Of a stretch of 38,821 nt of DNA, positions 23,431-31,388 are shown piece by piece (within the stretch, counting starts at the first letter, position 1; every line of letters starts with the position of its first letter). The notes under the pieces were generated by a model. That model did no database searches and was not told where the DNA came from. It saw only the letters and a program-made list of their open reading frames with translations. The position numbers and the translations under genes were made by a program. This DNA comes from Clostridia bacterium (GTDB lineage Bacteria > Bacillota > Clostridia > Oscillospirales > Acutalibacteraceae): the NCBI GenBank assembly GCA_017942105.1, contig JAGAVE010000098.1:1-38821 (forward strand), written 5' to 3'.

Positions 23431-24198
23431 ATGAGCAACTCAAAAAAAGAAGTTGAGATTTTTTGGACGGGCGGATACGACTCTACCTTCAGAGTCGTTC
23501 AGCTCTCCCGAATGGATATTATCATCCGTCCCTATTATCTTTCTGATAACCGCATTGCCGAAAGCTATGAAATATCAGCAATAAAAGAAGCTACGAGGCT
23601 CATCAGAAATCACCCGGACACAAAGGCAGAGCTTCTTGACCTGGTCTATATTCCTATTTCCGATAGACCTGAGAGTGACGAAGAAATCAAGGCGGCGTAT
23701 GACAGAATTTTCAGCAAAAACTGGCTCGGAAATCAGTATGTCTGGCTCGCAGATTTCGCAAAGCAGCACAAGGGAATTGAGCTTTCGATTGAGAAAGGCA
23801 CTAATCCCGTCAGGCTCATCGAAAAAAACGGCGGCTTCAAAAAAATCAACATTGACGGCGTTGGTGAAACTTATATCGTTGATGAAAATACTCATCCCGA
23901 TTATTATTCACTCTTTGGAAATTTCAGCATTCCTCTGCTGGAAATCTCCAAGCTTGATATGAAAGCTTTCTTCCTTGAAAACGGATATGCGGATGTTATG
24001 AAAGCTACTTGGTTTTGTCACAATCCCGTAAACGGCAAGCCTTGCGGAAGGTGCAATCCTTGCAAAGGAGTTGTCGAAGAAGGAATGTCCGAAAGGCTTG
24101 ATGACGAGGCTTTGGAAAGATATCGCAAAGCGAAAAAGAAAGAGAAGCTGAAAGCAACTCCTGTTTTTAAGCTTGCAAAAAAACTTCTCAGAAGATAA
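23431..24198 (+). CDS. QueC-like PP-loop ATP pyrophosphatase
   Basis: A 255-residue protein of the PP-loop family. FWTGGYDSTF (residues 11-20) is the SGGxDS ATP-binding loop with Thr for Ser. Cys196, Cys205, Cys208 and Cys211 reproduce the spacing 9-3-3 of the zinc site in QueC (7-cyano-7-deazaguanine synthase). The rest differs from QueC: it is longer, the middle about 100 residues are not QueC-like, and the C-terminus is very basic (KAKKKEKLK...KLAKKLLRR). No queuosine genes are nearby. Enzymes of this shape adenylate a carboxylate for amidation or nitrile formation, so a related activity on another substrate is plausible. It starts 1 nt after the membrane-protein gene and ends at a strong terminator. 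Confidence 0.82.
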   Translation: MSNSKKEVEIFWTGGYDSTFRVVQLSRMDIIIRPYYLSDNRIAESYEISAIKEATRLIRNHPDTKAELLDLVYIPISDRPESDEEIKAAYDRIFSKNWLGNQYVWLADFAKQHKGIELSIEKGTNPVRLIEKNGGFKKINIDGVGETYIVDENTHPDYYSLFGNFSIPLLEISKLDMKAFFLENGYADVMKATWFCHNPVNGKPCGRCNPCKGVVEEGMSERLDDEALERYRKAKKKEKLKATPVFKLAKKLLRR

Positions 24199-24202
24199 GA
24201 AT

Positions 24203-24243
24203 AAGCTGTATCAGATCCTAATGTTCTGATACAGCTTTATTTT
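24203..24243. terminator. Strong bidirectional terminator
   Basis: AAGCTGTATCAGA (24203-24215) pairs perfectly with TCTGATACAGCTT (24225-24237), with T-rich sequence after it, between convergent genes. Confidence 0.9.
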
Positions 24244-24901
24244 ATTTCGATTCTTTTAATTTAACTTTAGGTAAATCAAGCTTGAATATTGTTGCTAAGA
24301 TTCTTATAACAAAGGTTACAGCAACGGAAATAATAATAGATTTTGTTCTTCCGAAATTTATTAGACAGAGATTGTAATAAACAACGCCTCCGGCGATAGA
24401 CGCGAGAGCGTAAATTCTCTTTTTCAGAACAAACGGAATTTCTCTGAGCATAACATCCCTGAGAATACCACCGCCGATACCGGTTATAACACCGAGGCAG
24501 ACAGCAAGAATACTGTTCATTTTAAAGCCGGAATCAATCGCTACCTGAACACCTGTAACCGTAAAGACCCCCAGTCCTACAGCGTCAAAAATATTGTTTA
24601 CACTGTCAACCGTTTTCTGACTTTTCTGATAAAGGTCTCTGAATATGTATGCAATGATGAAAACAATCGTTGCTACAATTACCGATACAGTAACATAACG
24701 ATAATCGGAAAACATTCTTGGCGGAAGCGTACCGATGAGAATATCTCGTATACAGCCGCCTCCCAATGCCGTTACGGAGCTCAGGACAAGAACGCCAAAT
24801 ATATCTACCCTCTTGTTTATAGCCACCATTGCTCCTGATGTTGCAAAAGCTATTGTTCCTATTATTTCAACTATAAAATATACAATTTCTTCAATTTCCA
24901 T
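24242..24901 (-). CDS. Trimeric intracellular cation channel family protein (UPF0126)
   Basis: A 219-residue membrane protein with seven hydrophobic segments in two similar halves, each holding a glycine kink followed by Arg-Asp: GGGCIRDILIG near residue 47 and GGGILRDVMLRE near 145. This is the bacterial TRIC/UPF0126 (YicG-like) fold, which forms a monovalent cation channel in characterised members; transport of glycine has been proposed for relatives. It lies 22 nt downstream of the lysozyme gene and probably shares its transcript, though no functional link is apparent. Confidence 0.9.
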   Translation of the reverse strand: MEIEEIVYFIVEIIGTIAFATSGAMVAINKRVDIFGVLVLSSVTALGGGCIRDILIGTLPPRMFSDYRYVTVSVIVATIVFIIAYIFRDLYQKSQKTVDSVNNIFDAVGLGVFTVTGVQVAIDSGFKMNSILAVCLGVITGIGGGILRDVMLREIPFVLKKRIYALASIAGGVVYYNLCLINFGRTKSIIISVAVTFVIRILATIFKLDLPKVKLKESK

Positions 24902-24923
24902 ATCGTTGATCTACCACCCGATC

Positions 24924-26774
24924 TCAGGATGTTTCGTCCACACTCTGCACCTTATCACTACCTACAACATAGACGAGAATTTCAAGAGCATCAGACGAAT
25001 TGATTATTCCGTCGCCCGTACTGTCTGCACTGAGTCTTCGTGCGGGTCCGAGCTTGTTTGAGCCGACCGCGTACTGAAGAACCAGCAAAGCATCGGACGA
25101 ATTGATTTTTGAATTCATATCTGTATCGCGTTTAACGGAAATTACAAACTCATCAAGAACTTTCCCGTTACCATTTATCTGAATTTCCGTTCCCGTTTTT
25201 ATATATCCACCGACCGTTCCTGAAAAGGTAACAGTAGCTCCGTCTTTTAACTCAAGATATTTTTCAGTGAATTCGTCCGGAGTCATCATCTCGTCAATTC
25301 CGTAAACTATCGTTTTTTCAGCATTAAGTCCTACGCCTTCAACCTTCTTAAAAGCATACGAGGGTTTAAGCTCCGGCTCATCGGGTTCGTCGCCTTCGCC
25401 GTTCTGATACCCGCTCATACCAAGATCCTTTATAATCTGCGGATAGTCATAATAGCAGAAATTCAGGTCAACATATCCCTTAATTCCCGGGACAGAGCCT
25501 CTTTCGCTGTACTGCCACATTCCGTAAGGTCCGTCATATGTGCATTCATCAGCATACTGTGCAATCCAGAAATGGAAATCTGCAAGCTGATGAGCATAGA
25601 GCTGGTCACGAGCGAAAAACTTATTACAATAAATTCCCGTATAGTAGCCGCCCTCTTCAATTTTCTCGCAGAAAGCTCTGGCAAGATTCGTCGCCGCCTG
25701 CGTAGACAGTGCAAGCTGGTCATCTGTTTCTATATCAAAATATACGGGCATTTCCATTGTGCAATTATTCTCTTTAAGAATTTTAAGAACGAACTCTGCC
25801 TCTTCAACAGCCTGGTCAACAGTCAGTGCGGCGCTGAAGAAATAGCAACCAACAGGAAGACCCTGTGCCTTTGCGTTTTTATAATTCTCAACAAAATCTA
25901 CATCCGCTCCGATTTTTTTTGTTCCCGTAGCTCTGTATCCGATTCTGAGGATTACCGCGTCAACACTTTCCGCGATTTCATTCCAATCTCTGATATCGTT
26001 ATGATACGATAAATCAATTACATTCCACTTGATTCCATCGTAATCCTCTTCAGGATGCTCGATCGCCTTTACCGTAAAAGTCTTTTCAAGAAGCACCAGG
26101 TTCGTATTATACTGATCGCTTGCCGTTATTTTATAAACATACTCACCTGCTGTAAGCTTTGAGAAGGTCATATACCTATCCAGGTTGCTGACAGAATATT
26201 CGTTGGTTCCGGGATTTACTGTTTTTGTAAACTGTAAAGCACCGTTAACGCTTCTTACAGAGCAATTTACGGATGTAATGACATAGTCCGATGTTATTGT
26301 TCCGCGGACAGAGAAGGTCTGACCCTGATTAAGAACTTCAGGGAAATTCGCATCCGTCAGCTTGAATGTGTTGAACTGCTCTTTTGAAAGAACCTTAAAC
26401 TCCTTTTCGAGAAGCACAACATCCTTATCCTTCGTATCCGTCGCCACTATTTTATATACATAATCTCCTGCCGCAAGCTTAGAGAAGGTCATAAGATAAT
26501 CGACCATATGTATATCGTAGGTTTTCGTTCCCGGCTTTCCCGTATATTCAAAAGACGCCTCGCCCTCTTCATTATAAACACCGATTGTTACGGCTAAAAT
26601 ATTATTATCAGAAGAAACTATTCCGTAAACAGAAAACGTCTTTCCCTCAATCATTTCCGTCGGGTAAACCTCATCAGTCAGCTTCAATGCAGTTTCCGCC
26701 CACGCAGGAACAAACATACATGAAGCAATGATGATGAAGGATATCATTGCACACACGATTTTCTTCATCTTCAT
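24924..26774 (-). CDS. Secreted GH25 lysozyme with two N-terminal repeats and a C-terminal dockerin
   Basis: A 616-residue exported protein. The signal peptide (about 1-26) ends AWA. Two about 100-residue repeats follow (30-128 and 137-235); both contain TFSV-x-G, a YLMTFSKL/YMTFSKL-type segment and YVYKI, and end VLLEK-x-F-x-V, suggesting Ig-like or carbohydrate-binding modules. The GH25 muramidase domain (about 250-450) has IDLSYHNDI, ILRIGYRATG, YFDIETDD and the closing YGMWQYSERG, all normal for active enzymes. After an acidic linker comes a small domain, then two calcium-loop repeats (about 553-612) with INSSDALLVLQY and GDGIINSSDALEIL, a type I dockerin. It may therefore dock on a cohesin at the cell surface. 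GGAGG lies 11 nt before ATG. Confidence 0.92.
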   Translation of the reverse strand: MKMKKIVCAMISFIIIASCMFVPAWAETALKLTDEVYPTEMIEGKTFSVYGIVSSDNNILAVTIGVYNEEGEASFEYTGKPGTKTYDIHMVDYLMTFSKLAAGDYVYKIVATDTKDKDVVLLEKEFKVLSKEQFNTFKLTDANFPEVLNQGQTFSVRGTITSDYVITSVNCSVRSVNGALQFTKTVNPGTNEYSVSNLDRYMTFSKLTAGEYVYKITASDQYNTNLVLLEKTFTVKAIEHPEEDYDGIKWNVIDLSYHNDIRDWNEIAESVDAVILRIGYRATGTKKIGADVDFVENYKNAKAQGLPVGCYFFSAALTVDQAVEEAEFVLKILKENNCTMEMPVYFDIETDDQLALSTQAATNLARAFCEKIEEGGYYTGIYCNKFFARDQLYAHQLADFHFWIAQYADECTYDGPYGMWQYSERGSVPGIKGYVDLNFCYYDYPQIIKDLGMSGYQNGEGDEPDEPELKPSYAFKKVEGVGLNAEKTIVYGIDEMMTPDEFTEKYLELKDGATVTFSGTVGGYIKTGTEIQINGNGKVLDEFVISVKRDTDMNSKINSSDALLVLQYAVGSNKLGPARRLSADSTGDGIINSSDALEILVYVVGSDKVQSVDETS

Positions 26775-26806
26775 TAATAAATTTCCTCCATTTTATTCTT
26801 GTTAAG

Positions 26807-26835
26807 ATTATAGCATAAAATAAACGCCGTGTATA
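26807..26835 (-). promoter_or_regulatory. Candidate promoter of the lysozyme-TRIC operon
   Basis: On the minus strand TATACA (4 of 6 matches to -35), 17-nt spacer, TATAAT (26807-26812), about 33 nt before the lysozyme start. Confidence 0.55.
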
Positions 26836-26836
26836 C

Positions 26837-26865
26837 TTGAAATACAAATATTTTATTGGTATAAT
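26837..26865 (+). promoter_or_regulatory. Sigma-A promoter of tcdA
   Basis: TTGAAA (26837-26842), 17-nt spacer, TATAAT (26860-26865), with CAGGAGG and the ATG 22 nt later. It is divergent from and almost touching the lysozyme promoter. Confidence 0.8.
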
Positions 26866-26886
26866 TTAGAAAATCAGGAGGTAATT

Positions 26887-27576
26887 ATGGGTATTTTTGA
26901 CAGAAGTGAAATTTTGCTTGGAAGTGAAGCTCTTGAAAAGCTAAAGTCTTCAACCGTCGCCGTTTTCGGCATAGGCGGAGTCGGTTCATACACCGTTGAA
27001 GCTCTCGTTCGCGGCGGTATCGGTAATCTCTTCCTCTTTGACGGTGACATCGTTTCTCAAACCAACATCAACCGTCAGCTTGTCGCTACGGTTAAAACCA
27101 TTGGTATGCCCAAAATTCAGGTTGCCGCCGACCATTGTAAAGAAGTCAACCCCGAAGTGAATATCACTGCGGAACAGTTGTTTTTCGACCACGAAAATGC
27201 AGACAGGATAGATTTCAGCAAATTCGACTATATTGTTGACGCAATCGACACGGTCTCATCCAAAATCCTGCTCATTGAAAAAGCCAAAAGTGCAGGGGTT
27301 CCCGTCATAAGCTGTATGGGCGCAGGAAACAAGCTTGACCCGACCCGTTTCGAAGTTACGGATATCAGCAAAACAAGCGTGTGCCCTCTTGCGAAGGTTA
27401 TGAGATATGAGCTTAAGAAAAGAAATATCACAAAAGTCAAAGTTCTTTATTCTAAAGAAGAACCTGTCAAACACGGTCAGACTGAAAACGGCAGACCTCT
27501 TCCCGGAAGTGTTTCGTTTGTTCCGTCCGTTGCCGGATTGATTATTGCAGGCGAAGTTATCAAAGATCTTATATGA
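26887..27576 (+). CDS. tcdA: tRNA threonylcarbamoyladenosine dehydratase TcdA (ThiF/E1-like)
   Basis: A 229-residue E1-like enzyme that uses ATP to cyclise t6A at position 37 of ANN-reading tRNAs into ct6A. The Rossmann ATP site is FGIGGVGSYTVEALVRGGIG (about 28-47). NRQLVATVKTIGMPK and DAIDTVSSKI are typical of the TcdA/YgdL group, as is SVCPLAKVMRYELKKR. Its length fits the Firmicute form, which lacks the longer C-terminal tail of E. coli TcdA. CAGGAGG precedes the ATG. A single-gene transcript ending at a strong terminator. Confidence 0.93.
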   Translation: MGIFDRSEILLGSEALEKLKSSTVAVFGIGGVGSYTVEALVRGGIGNLFLFDGDIVSQTNINRQLVATVKTIGMPKIQVAADHCKEVNPEVNITAEQLFFDHENADRIDFSKFDYIVDAIDTVSSKILLIEKAKSAGVPVISCMGAGNKLDPTRFEVTDISKTSVCPLAKVMRYELKKRNITKVKVLYSKEEPVKHGQTENGRPLPGSVSFVPSVAGLIIAGEVIKDLI

Positions 27577-27579
27577 CAA

Positions 27580-27616
27580 AAGCACCGATTCTCCGTTGAA
27601 TCGGTGCTTCTTTTTT
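27580..27616. terminator. Terminator between tcdA and the exopolysaccharide operon
   Basis: AAGCACCGATTC (27580-27591) pairs perfectly with GAATCGGTGCTT (27598-27609), followed by C and six T residues on the plus strand; four A residues precede it, so it also serves the minus strand. Confidence 0.9.
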
Positions 27617-27617
27617 G

Positions 27618-29333
27618 TTATTTTTTATCTATCTGCTTATCTTCATCGTGTCTTGAACCCGGTCCCGGTCCGTAACCATATCCGCCGTAACCGTAGCCGT
27701 AGCCGCTTCCGTAGCCGTAGCCACCATAACCATAGCCATAACCGTTACCGTAGCCGTAGCCGTTACCGTAACCATAACCGCTTCCGTAACCATAGCCGTT
27801 GCCGTAACCGTAGCCGCTGTGCTTTCTTCTGCGTCTGCCGTAATATCCGCCGTAACGAAGGTAACCCTTACGCTTATAATATCTGCTGTTTTCTTCATTA
27901 CCGCTCATCGTGAAGATTGCGCCGACAACTTCGATATCTGCACTTCGGATTTCTTCAAGAGTTCTGTTAATATCCGCTACCTTAGCATAATCGCGTCTGA
28001 TACTGTAAATTATTCCGTCAGCAAGAGGTGCAATAACAATACTGTCCGTAACAACATTTGACGGAGGAGAGTCAATAATAATATAATCAAACTCTCTTCG
28101 GGCCTGTTCTATAACATTTCTTACCTTTTCAGTATCAAGAACTTCCGTTGATTTAAGAGAAATACCACCCGTCGGCAAAACGAAGATGCCGAGCGACTTA
28201 ATGAACTTGATTGAATCAACATATGTTGATGTTCCCTTGATTATGGGAATAAGACCGTAATTCGTATCGCTCTTAACACCGACCGCGTGAAGAACAGCAG
28301 GCTTTCTCAAGTCACTGTCGATAAGAAGGACAGATTTACCCTTCTGAGCAAGAGAGCAGGCAATATTAACCGCAACCGTTGTTTTACCTTCGTCTTCGTA
28401 TGTACTGGTAACAACGAATGCCTTATATCCTTTTTCACTCTTGATATTTTCAATCTTAGTTCTGATTGACTTAAAGCTCTCAACAAAGGCAAAGCTGACC
28501 TTTGAAGAATCCGTGATGAGCAATGAACCCTGCGGAGTTTTTGTCTTTCTGCCAAACAAGCCAACCTGCTTTTCAAGCAACGGAACAGAGCCGAGAACCT
28601 TAACATTAACCTCACGGCGGAGATTTTCAAGGCTTGTTACCGTATTTGTTGTAAGCGTGATAATAAGGATAACAAAAGCTACGATGGCGGCACCGATAAG
28701 GAAACCGTAAATTGCGTTCATCATAGAGCCGTCAGTATTGGTTACTACGGGTGCTGAGGGATTTTTGATAACCTTGATTGAAATAGTGCTGTCAAAGTCG
28801 CCGACAAATCCGGGAAATTCTTCGAGAACTACATCGAGAGCACGCTCGCAATATGCTTTATCCGTACTCGTTACACTGACCTCAAAGAAGCCGTTAATTC
28901 CTTCCTCAACCGTTTCGATATTAAGGCTGTTTTCGATTTCAGATTTTGTATATTTACTTTTAGGATTCTTTTCTTTAAGCTTCGTCTGGATCTTACTTAC
29001 CATTTCATCACTTTTAAGAAGGAACTGGTATCTCTTCGCATCCGTATCAGCATAAAAAGTTGTTTCTTCTTCGTATTCAACAGGTGCATCCTTTCGGCCC
29101 GAATAATCCTTAACAATGACCATATTAGTTTCCATAAATCCAAGCGTCATCGTAGAAGAATATACCTCAACATAAGTAGCCTTCGCAATAGCAAGCCCGC
29201 CGACTGCAAAAATTGCACCGACGAGAAGAAGTGCCCAGATTTTATTCAGGAGATTTCTTGCGAAACGCCCCATATCAAAGCCTGAAGCTTCCTCGTTATA
29301 ATAAATATTTTTATTCGTATCGAGTTCCTGCAT
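27618..29333 (-). CDS. Fused Wzz-type chain-length regulator and BY-kinase (tyrosine autokinase)
   Basis: A 571-residue membrane tyrosine kinase controlling polysaccharide chain length. Two membrane segments (about 32-52 and 205-228) flank an extracellular Wzz domain. The cytosolic kinase begins near 270. Its Walker A is the unusual STYEDEGKTT (near 310) instead of PGEGKS/T; Walker A' is LLIDSDLRKP and Walker B YIIIDSPP. The C-terminus carries the tyrosine cluster as a long (GY)n tract with Ser/Asn/Gly spacers, some 18 Tyr in 50 residues. Autophosphorylation there is normally reversed by CpsB, encoded just upstream. The gene has its own consensus promoter. ATG 29333 is chosen for spacing from AAAGGATGG; an ATG 9 nt earlier sits on the Shine-Dalgarno site. 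Confidence 0.92.
   Translation of the reverse strand: MQELDTNKNIYYNEEASGFDMGRFARNLLNKIWALLLVGAIFAVGGLAIAKATYVEVYSSTMTLGFMETNMVIVKDYSGRKDAPVEYEEETTFYADTDAKRYQFLLKSDEMVSKIQTKLKEKNPKSKYTKSEIENSLNIETVEEGINGFFEVSVTSTDKAYCERALDVVLEEFPGFVGDFDSTISIKVIKNPSAPVVTNTDGSMMNAIYGFLIGAAIVAFVILIITLTTNTVTSLENLRREVNVKVLGSVPLLEKQVGLFGRKTKTPQGSLLITDSSKVSFAFVESFKSIRTKIENIKSEKGYKAFVVTSTYEDEGKTTVAVNIACSLAQKGKSVLLIDSDLRKPAVLHAVGVKSDTNYGLIPIIKGTSTYVDSIKFIKSLGIFVLPTGGISLKSTEVLDTEKVRNVIEQARREFDYIIIDSPPSNVVTDSIVIAPLADGIIYSIRRDYAKVADINRTLEEIRSADIEVVGAIFTMSGNEENSRYYKRKGYLRYGGYYGRRRRKHSGYGYGNGYGYGSGYGYGNGYGYGNGYGYGYGGYGYGSGYGYGYGGYGYGPGPGSRHDEDKQIDKK
27669..27818 (-). repeat. Short tandem repeats coding for a Gly-Tyr tract
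   Basis: About 150 bases inside the BY-kinase 3' end are built from imperfect 12-18 bp units (TAC/TAT-GG codon pairs on the minus strand, seen as CCGTAGCCGTA/ACCATAACC on the plus strand). Such repeats can gain or lose units in frame. Confidence 0.85.
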
Positions 29334-29343
29334 TTTTACCATC

Positions 29344-29386
29344 CTTTCCGCCGCAGTATATTTCCAAGCGGCGAGGGATACCCCTC
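29344..29386 (-). promoter_or_regulatory. Two leader hairpins before the BY-kinase
   Basis: In the minus-strand leader GAGGG-GTAT-CCCTC forms one stem. CGCCGC pairs with GCGGCG across a 13-nt loop to form a second, ending at the Shine-Dalgarno GGAAAGG. They may limit translation of the kinase. Confidence 0.4.
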
Positions 29387-29408
29387 AAATTAAACGGTTA
29401 ACATTATC

Positions 29409-29437
29409 ATTATAAAGTATGGTTGCGTTTGTGTCAA
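29409..29437 (-). promoter_or_regulatory. Perfect consensus sigma-A promoter of the BY-kinase gene
   Basis: On the minus strand TTGACA (29432-29437), 17-nt spacer, TATAAT (29409-29414), both boxes exact. It begins 4 nt after the cpsB stop, so the kinase can be made independently of the long operon. Confidence 0.85.
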
Positions 29438-29440
29438 CCG

Positions 29441-30202
29441 TCAAAAGCTTCCTCGTTTGCGTATTTCATTTCTTTCTGCCATCGGTATCGGCGAATCCGT
29501 CAATACAGCCTTTGCCGAATCGTGCACCATCATTTCCATATTATAATGGCTGATATCCGGAGGGAAATAGCGCATCATCTCTGAAAGATTCGGTGCTCTG
29601 TGGCTCAGGGCGTGAGCATCCGTTCCGATAAAGGACGCAAGACCGTTGTATGCCATCGAATAAGCAAGCTCAAATTCCTGCAAACCGTCAAGGCTGGCGA
29701 GACTCGTTGCGTTTATCTGAAAAATTACGCCGTTTCTTGCAAGAGAATTAACCGCATCATAATCAAACTGAAAAAATTCATATCTTTCAGGATGAGCAAT
29801 AATCGGCACAAGACCTGCATCGATAATTTCGTTGAGATAGTCATAAATCTTTCTGATTTTAACATTTCTGAAATTAAATTCAATCAGGATGTATCTGCTG
29901 CCGTTTATTGTCAGCCGTTTTAAATCGTTGGCAAAAAATATGTCATCATCAACAAAAACCTCAGCGCCGGGGTAGAGTTTAACATCAATTCCACGCTCTT
30001 CAACACTTCTTCTGAGAAGCTTCAACCTTTCATCTCTCAGATTAATGAAGCTGTTGATATTATCAACGGTATTTGTATGCGGAGTTGCAACAATATGCTT
30101 TATTCCGTTCGCTTCTGCCATATGGCACATTCTGATTGCCGTTTCCAGGTCACGGGCACCGTCGTCAATTTCAGGAAGAATATGACAATGAATATCAATC
30201 AT
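29441..30202 (-). CDS. Tyrosine-protein phosphatase CpsB/CapC/YwqE (PHP family)
   Basis: A 253-residue metal-dependent phosphatase that dephosphorylates the BY-kinase. PHP-family ligands are visible: DIHCHILPEIDDGARD at the start, ATPHTNT near 40, PGAEVFVDDD (metal-binding Glu), PIIAHPERYEFF and FIGTDAHALSHR. Full length for the family. AAGGAG precedes ATG, 12 nt after the GH88 gene stop. The neighbouring kinase completes the Cps regulatory pair. Confidence 0.94.
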   Translation of the reverse strand: MIDIHCHILPEIDDGARDLETAIRMCHMAEANGIKHIVATPHTNTVDNINSFINLRDERLKLLRRSVEERGIDVKLYPGAEVFVDDDIFFANDLKRLTINGSRYILIEFNFRNVKIRKIYDYLNEIIDAGLVPIIAHPERYEFFQFDYDAVNSLARNGVIFQINATSLASLDGLQEFELAYSMAYNGLASFIGTDAHALSHRAPNLSEMMRYFPPDISHYNMEMMVHDSAKAVLTDSPIPMAERNEIRKRGSF

Positions 30203-30214
30203 AGTTTCAACTCC

Positions 30215-31375
30215 TTAAAAACCGATTTCTTCCGCCGCAGCAACCGCAAATCCCTGCGCCGCAGGCACAACACGGAAGCCGTCTGCGTAAAAGCCTATTC
30301 CCATAGTATCTCCCTGGGCGTAATCAATCACTCCGCCTCGGCGGGTACAGGATTTAAGATGCCTGATCGTTTTTTTACTGAGCTCTTCAAGGTCATCATT
30401 ATCCGTCAGCTTTGCCAGATAAGCAAAACAATACGCAAGCATCGCCCCTGCTGAACTATCCTCCAAAGAGGATGTAAAAATCATTCTTTCAAAAGCACCG
30501 TCATCACGCTGATACTTTTTCATAACTCCTGCAAACTCGACGCAATATTTCAAAAGCTTAGCTTTTTCAATAAAATAGCTCTTGCTTTCCATTAGAGACT
30601 TCAGGCTATCCGTTATTCCTACTGCCCACCAGGCACAGCCTCTTGCCCAACCGTAAATACCCAGAGGTGCCTGCGTTTCAGCATTGAAGCAATGACCCGG
30701 GATTTTTGTTTCTTTTTCAAAACCGTTTTTACGGTATTCTTCAATCTGCTCAAGAGCGATATCAACGAAACGCGATTCGTTATAGACTACTGCATACTTC
30801 ATAAGAAACGGGCAGACCATTCCGACTGTATCAACAAATCGGACATCCTTTGAAATTTCGTTATAAGGTATTGTCCCGTATTTCTCATAAAGCTTTTCAA
30901 GATGCGATGCCGTATAGTCCATAGCAGGTTTTATCATATCGTTATCAATGTAATCACAGCAAAGCATTTCATAGGCAAGCATTGCACTGTCAATTCTCTC
31001 AGGCTCCGTCTTCCACTTGCCGCTTTCAGTTTCAATATAACGGTCAAGAAGTCTGAAAACGCCCTCATCCCTGTCACCCATTGCACTTGCTGCCTTAAGC
31101 ACGGCCGCATCCTGCCAATATGCCGTTGATTCGGTTTTGCCGATATTTTTGATTGCTGAAAAAAGCTTCAATCTTTTATTATCGTTTAAAGGGAGCTTTG
31201 GCGTACCCTTATTCAGCCATTTATCGATAACCTTTCTTGTTGCTGAAGTCCATTCGCCGTCGTCCGTTATTGTGCCGATTTTTATTCTGCCGAGCCAATT
31301 AAGCACTGCATCAAGAAAATCAAAACACAGGACAAATATTACAATCAGAAGCAAAATTATTATTGCTGTCAGCAT
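30215..31375 (-). CDS. Membrane-anchored GH88/GH105-family glycoside hydrolase
   Basis: A 386-residue protein with an N-terminal membrane anchor (about 3-24) and an alpha6/alpha6-barrel of the GH88/GH105 family of unsaturated-uronyl hydrolases. Recognisable are the DTVGMVCPFLMKYA segment, which bears the family's catalytic-type Asp, the GHCFN region, and GWARGCAWWAVGITDSL (family pattern GW-x-RG-x-GW). Such enzymes remove the 4,5-unsaturated uronic acid left by a polysaccharide lyase. It sits inside the exopolysaccharide operon between a GT4 and cpsB with gaps of 12-13 nt. It could trim or recycle the polymer made by the operon, which would then contain a uronic acid. No lyase is visible. Confidence 0.83.
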   Translation of the reverse strand: MLTAIIILLLIVIFVLCFDFLDAVLNWLGRIKIGTITDDGEWTSATRKVIDKWLNKGTPKLPLNDNKRLKLFSAIKNIGKTESTAYWQDAAVLKAASAMGDRDEGVFRLLDRYIETESGKWKTEPERIDSAMLAYEMLCCDYIDNDMIKPAMDYTASHLEKLYEKYGTIPYNEISKDVRFVDTVGMVCPFLMKYAVVYNESRFVDIALEQIEEYRKNGFEKETKIPGHCFNAETQAPLGIYGWARGCAWWAVGITDSLKSLMESKSYFIEKAKLLKYCVEFAGVMKKYQRDDGAFERMIFTSSLEDSSAGAMLAYCFAYLAKLTDNDDLEELSKKTIRHLKSCTRRGGVIDYAQGDTMGIGFYADGFRVVPAAQGFAVAAAEEIGF

Positions 31376-31388
31376 AAGCGTTTTCCTT

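Noticed and set aside
23431..24198. Naming the PP-loop gene queC
   Set aside because: Only the ATP loop and zinc site agree; the length, middle region and genomic context do not.
27660..27830. A CRISPR-like array
   Set aside because: The repeats are short, imperfect, in frame and lack unique spacers; they encode a Gly-Tyr tract.
27545..27913. An Arg/His/Ser-rich plus-strand frame over the Gly-Tyr repeats
   Set aside because: It is the antisense reading of the repeat tract; its odd composition only reflects the repeated codons.
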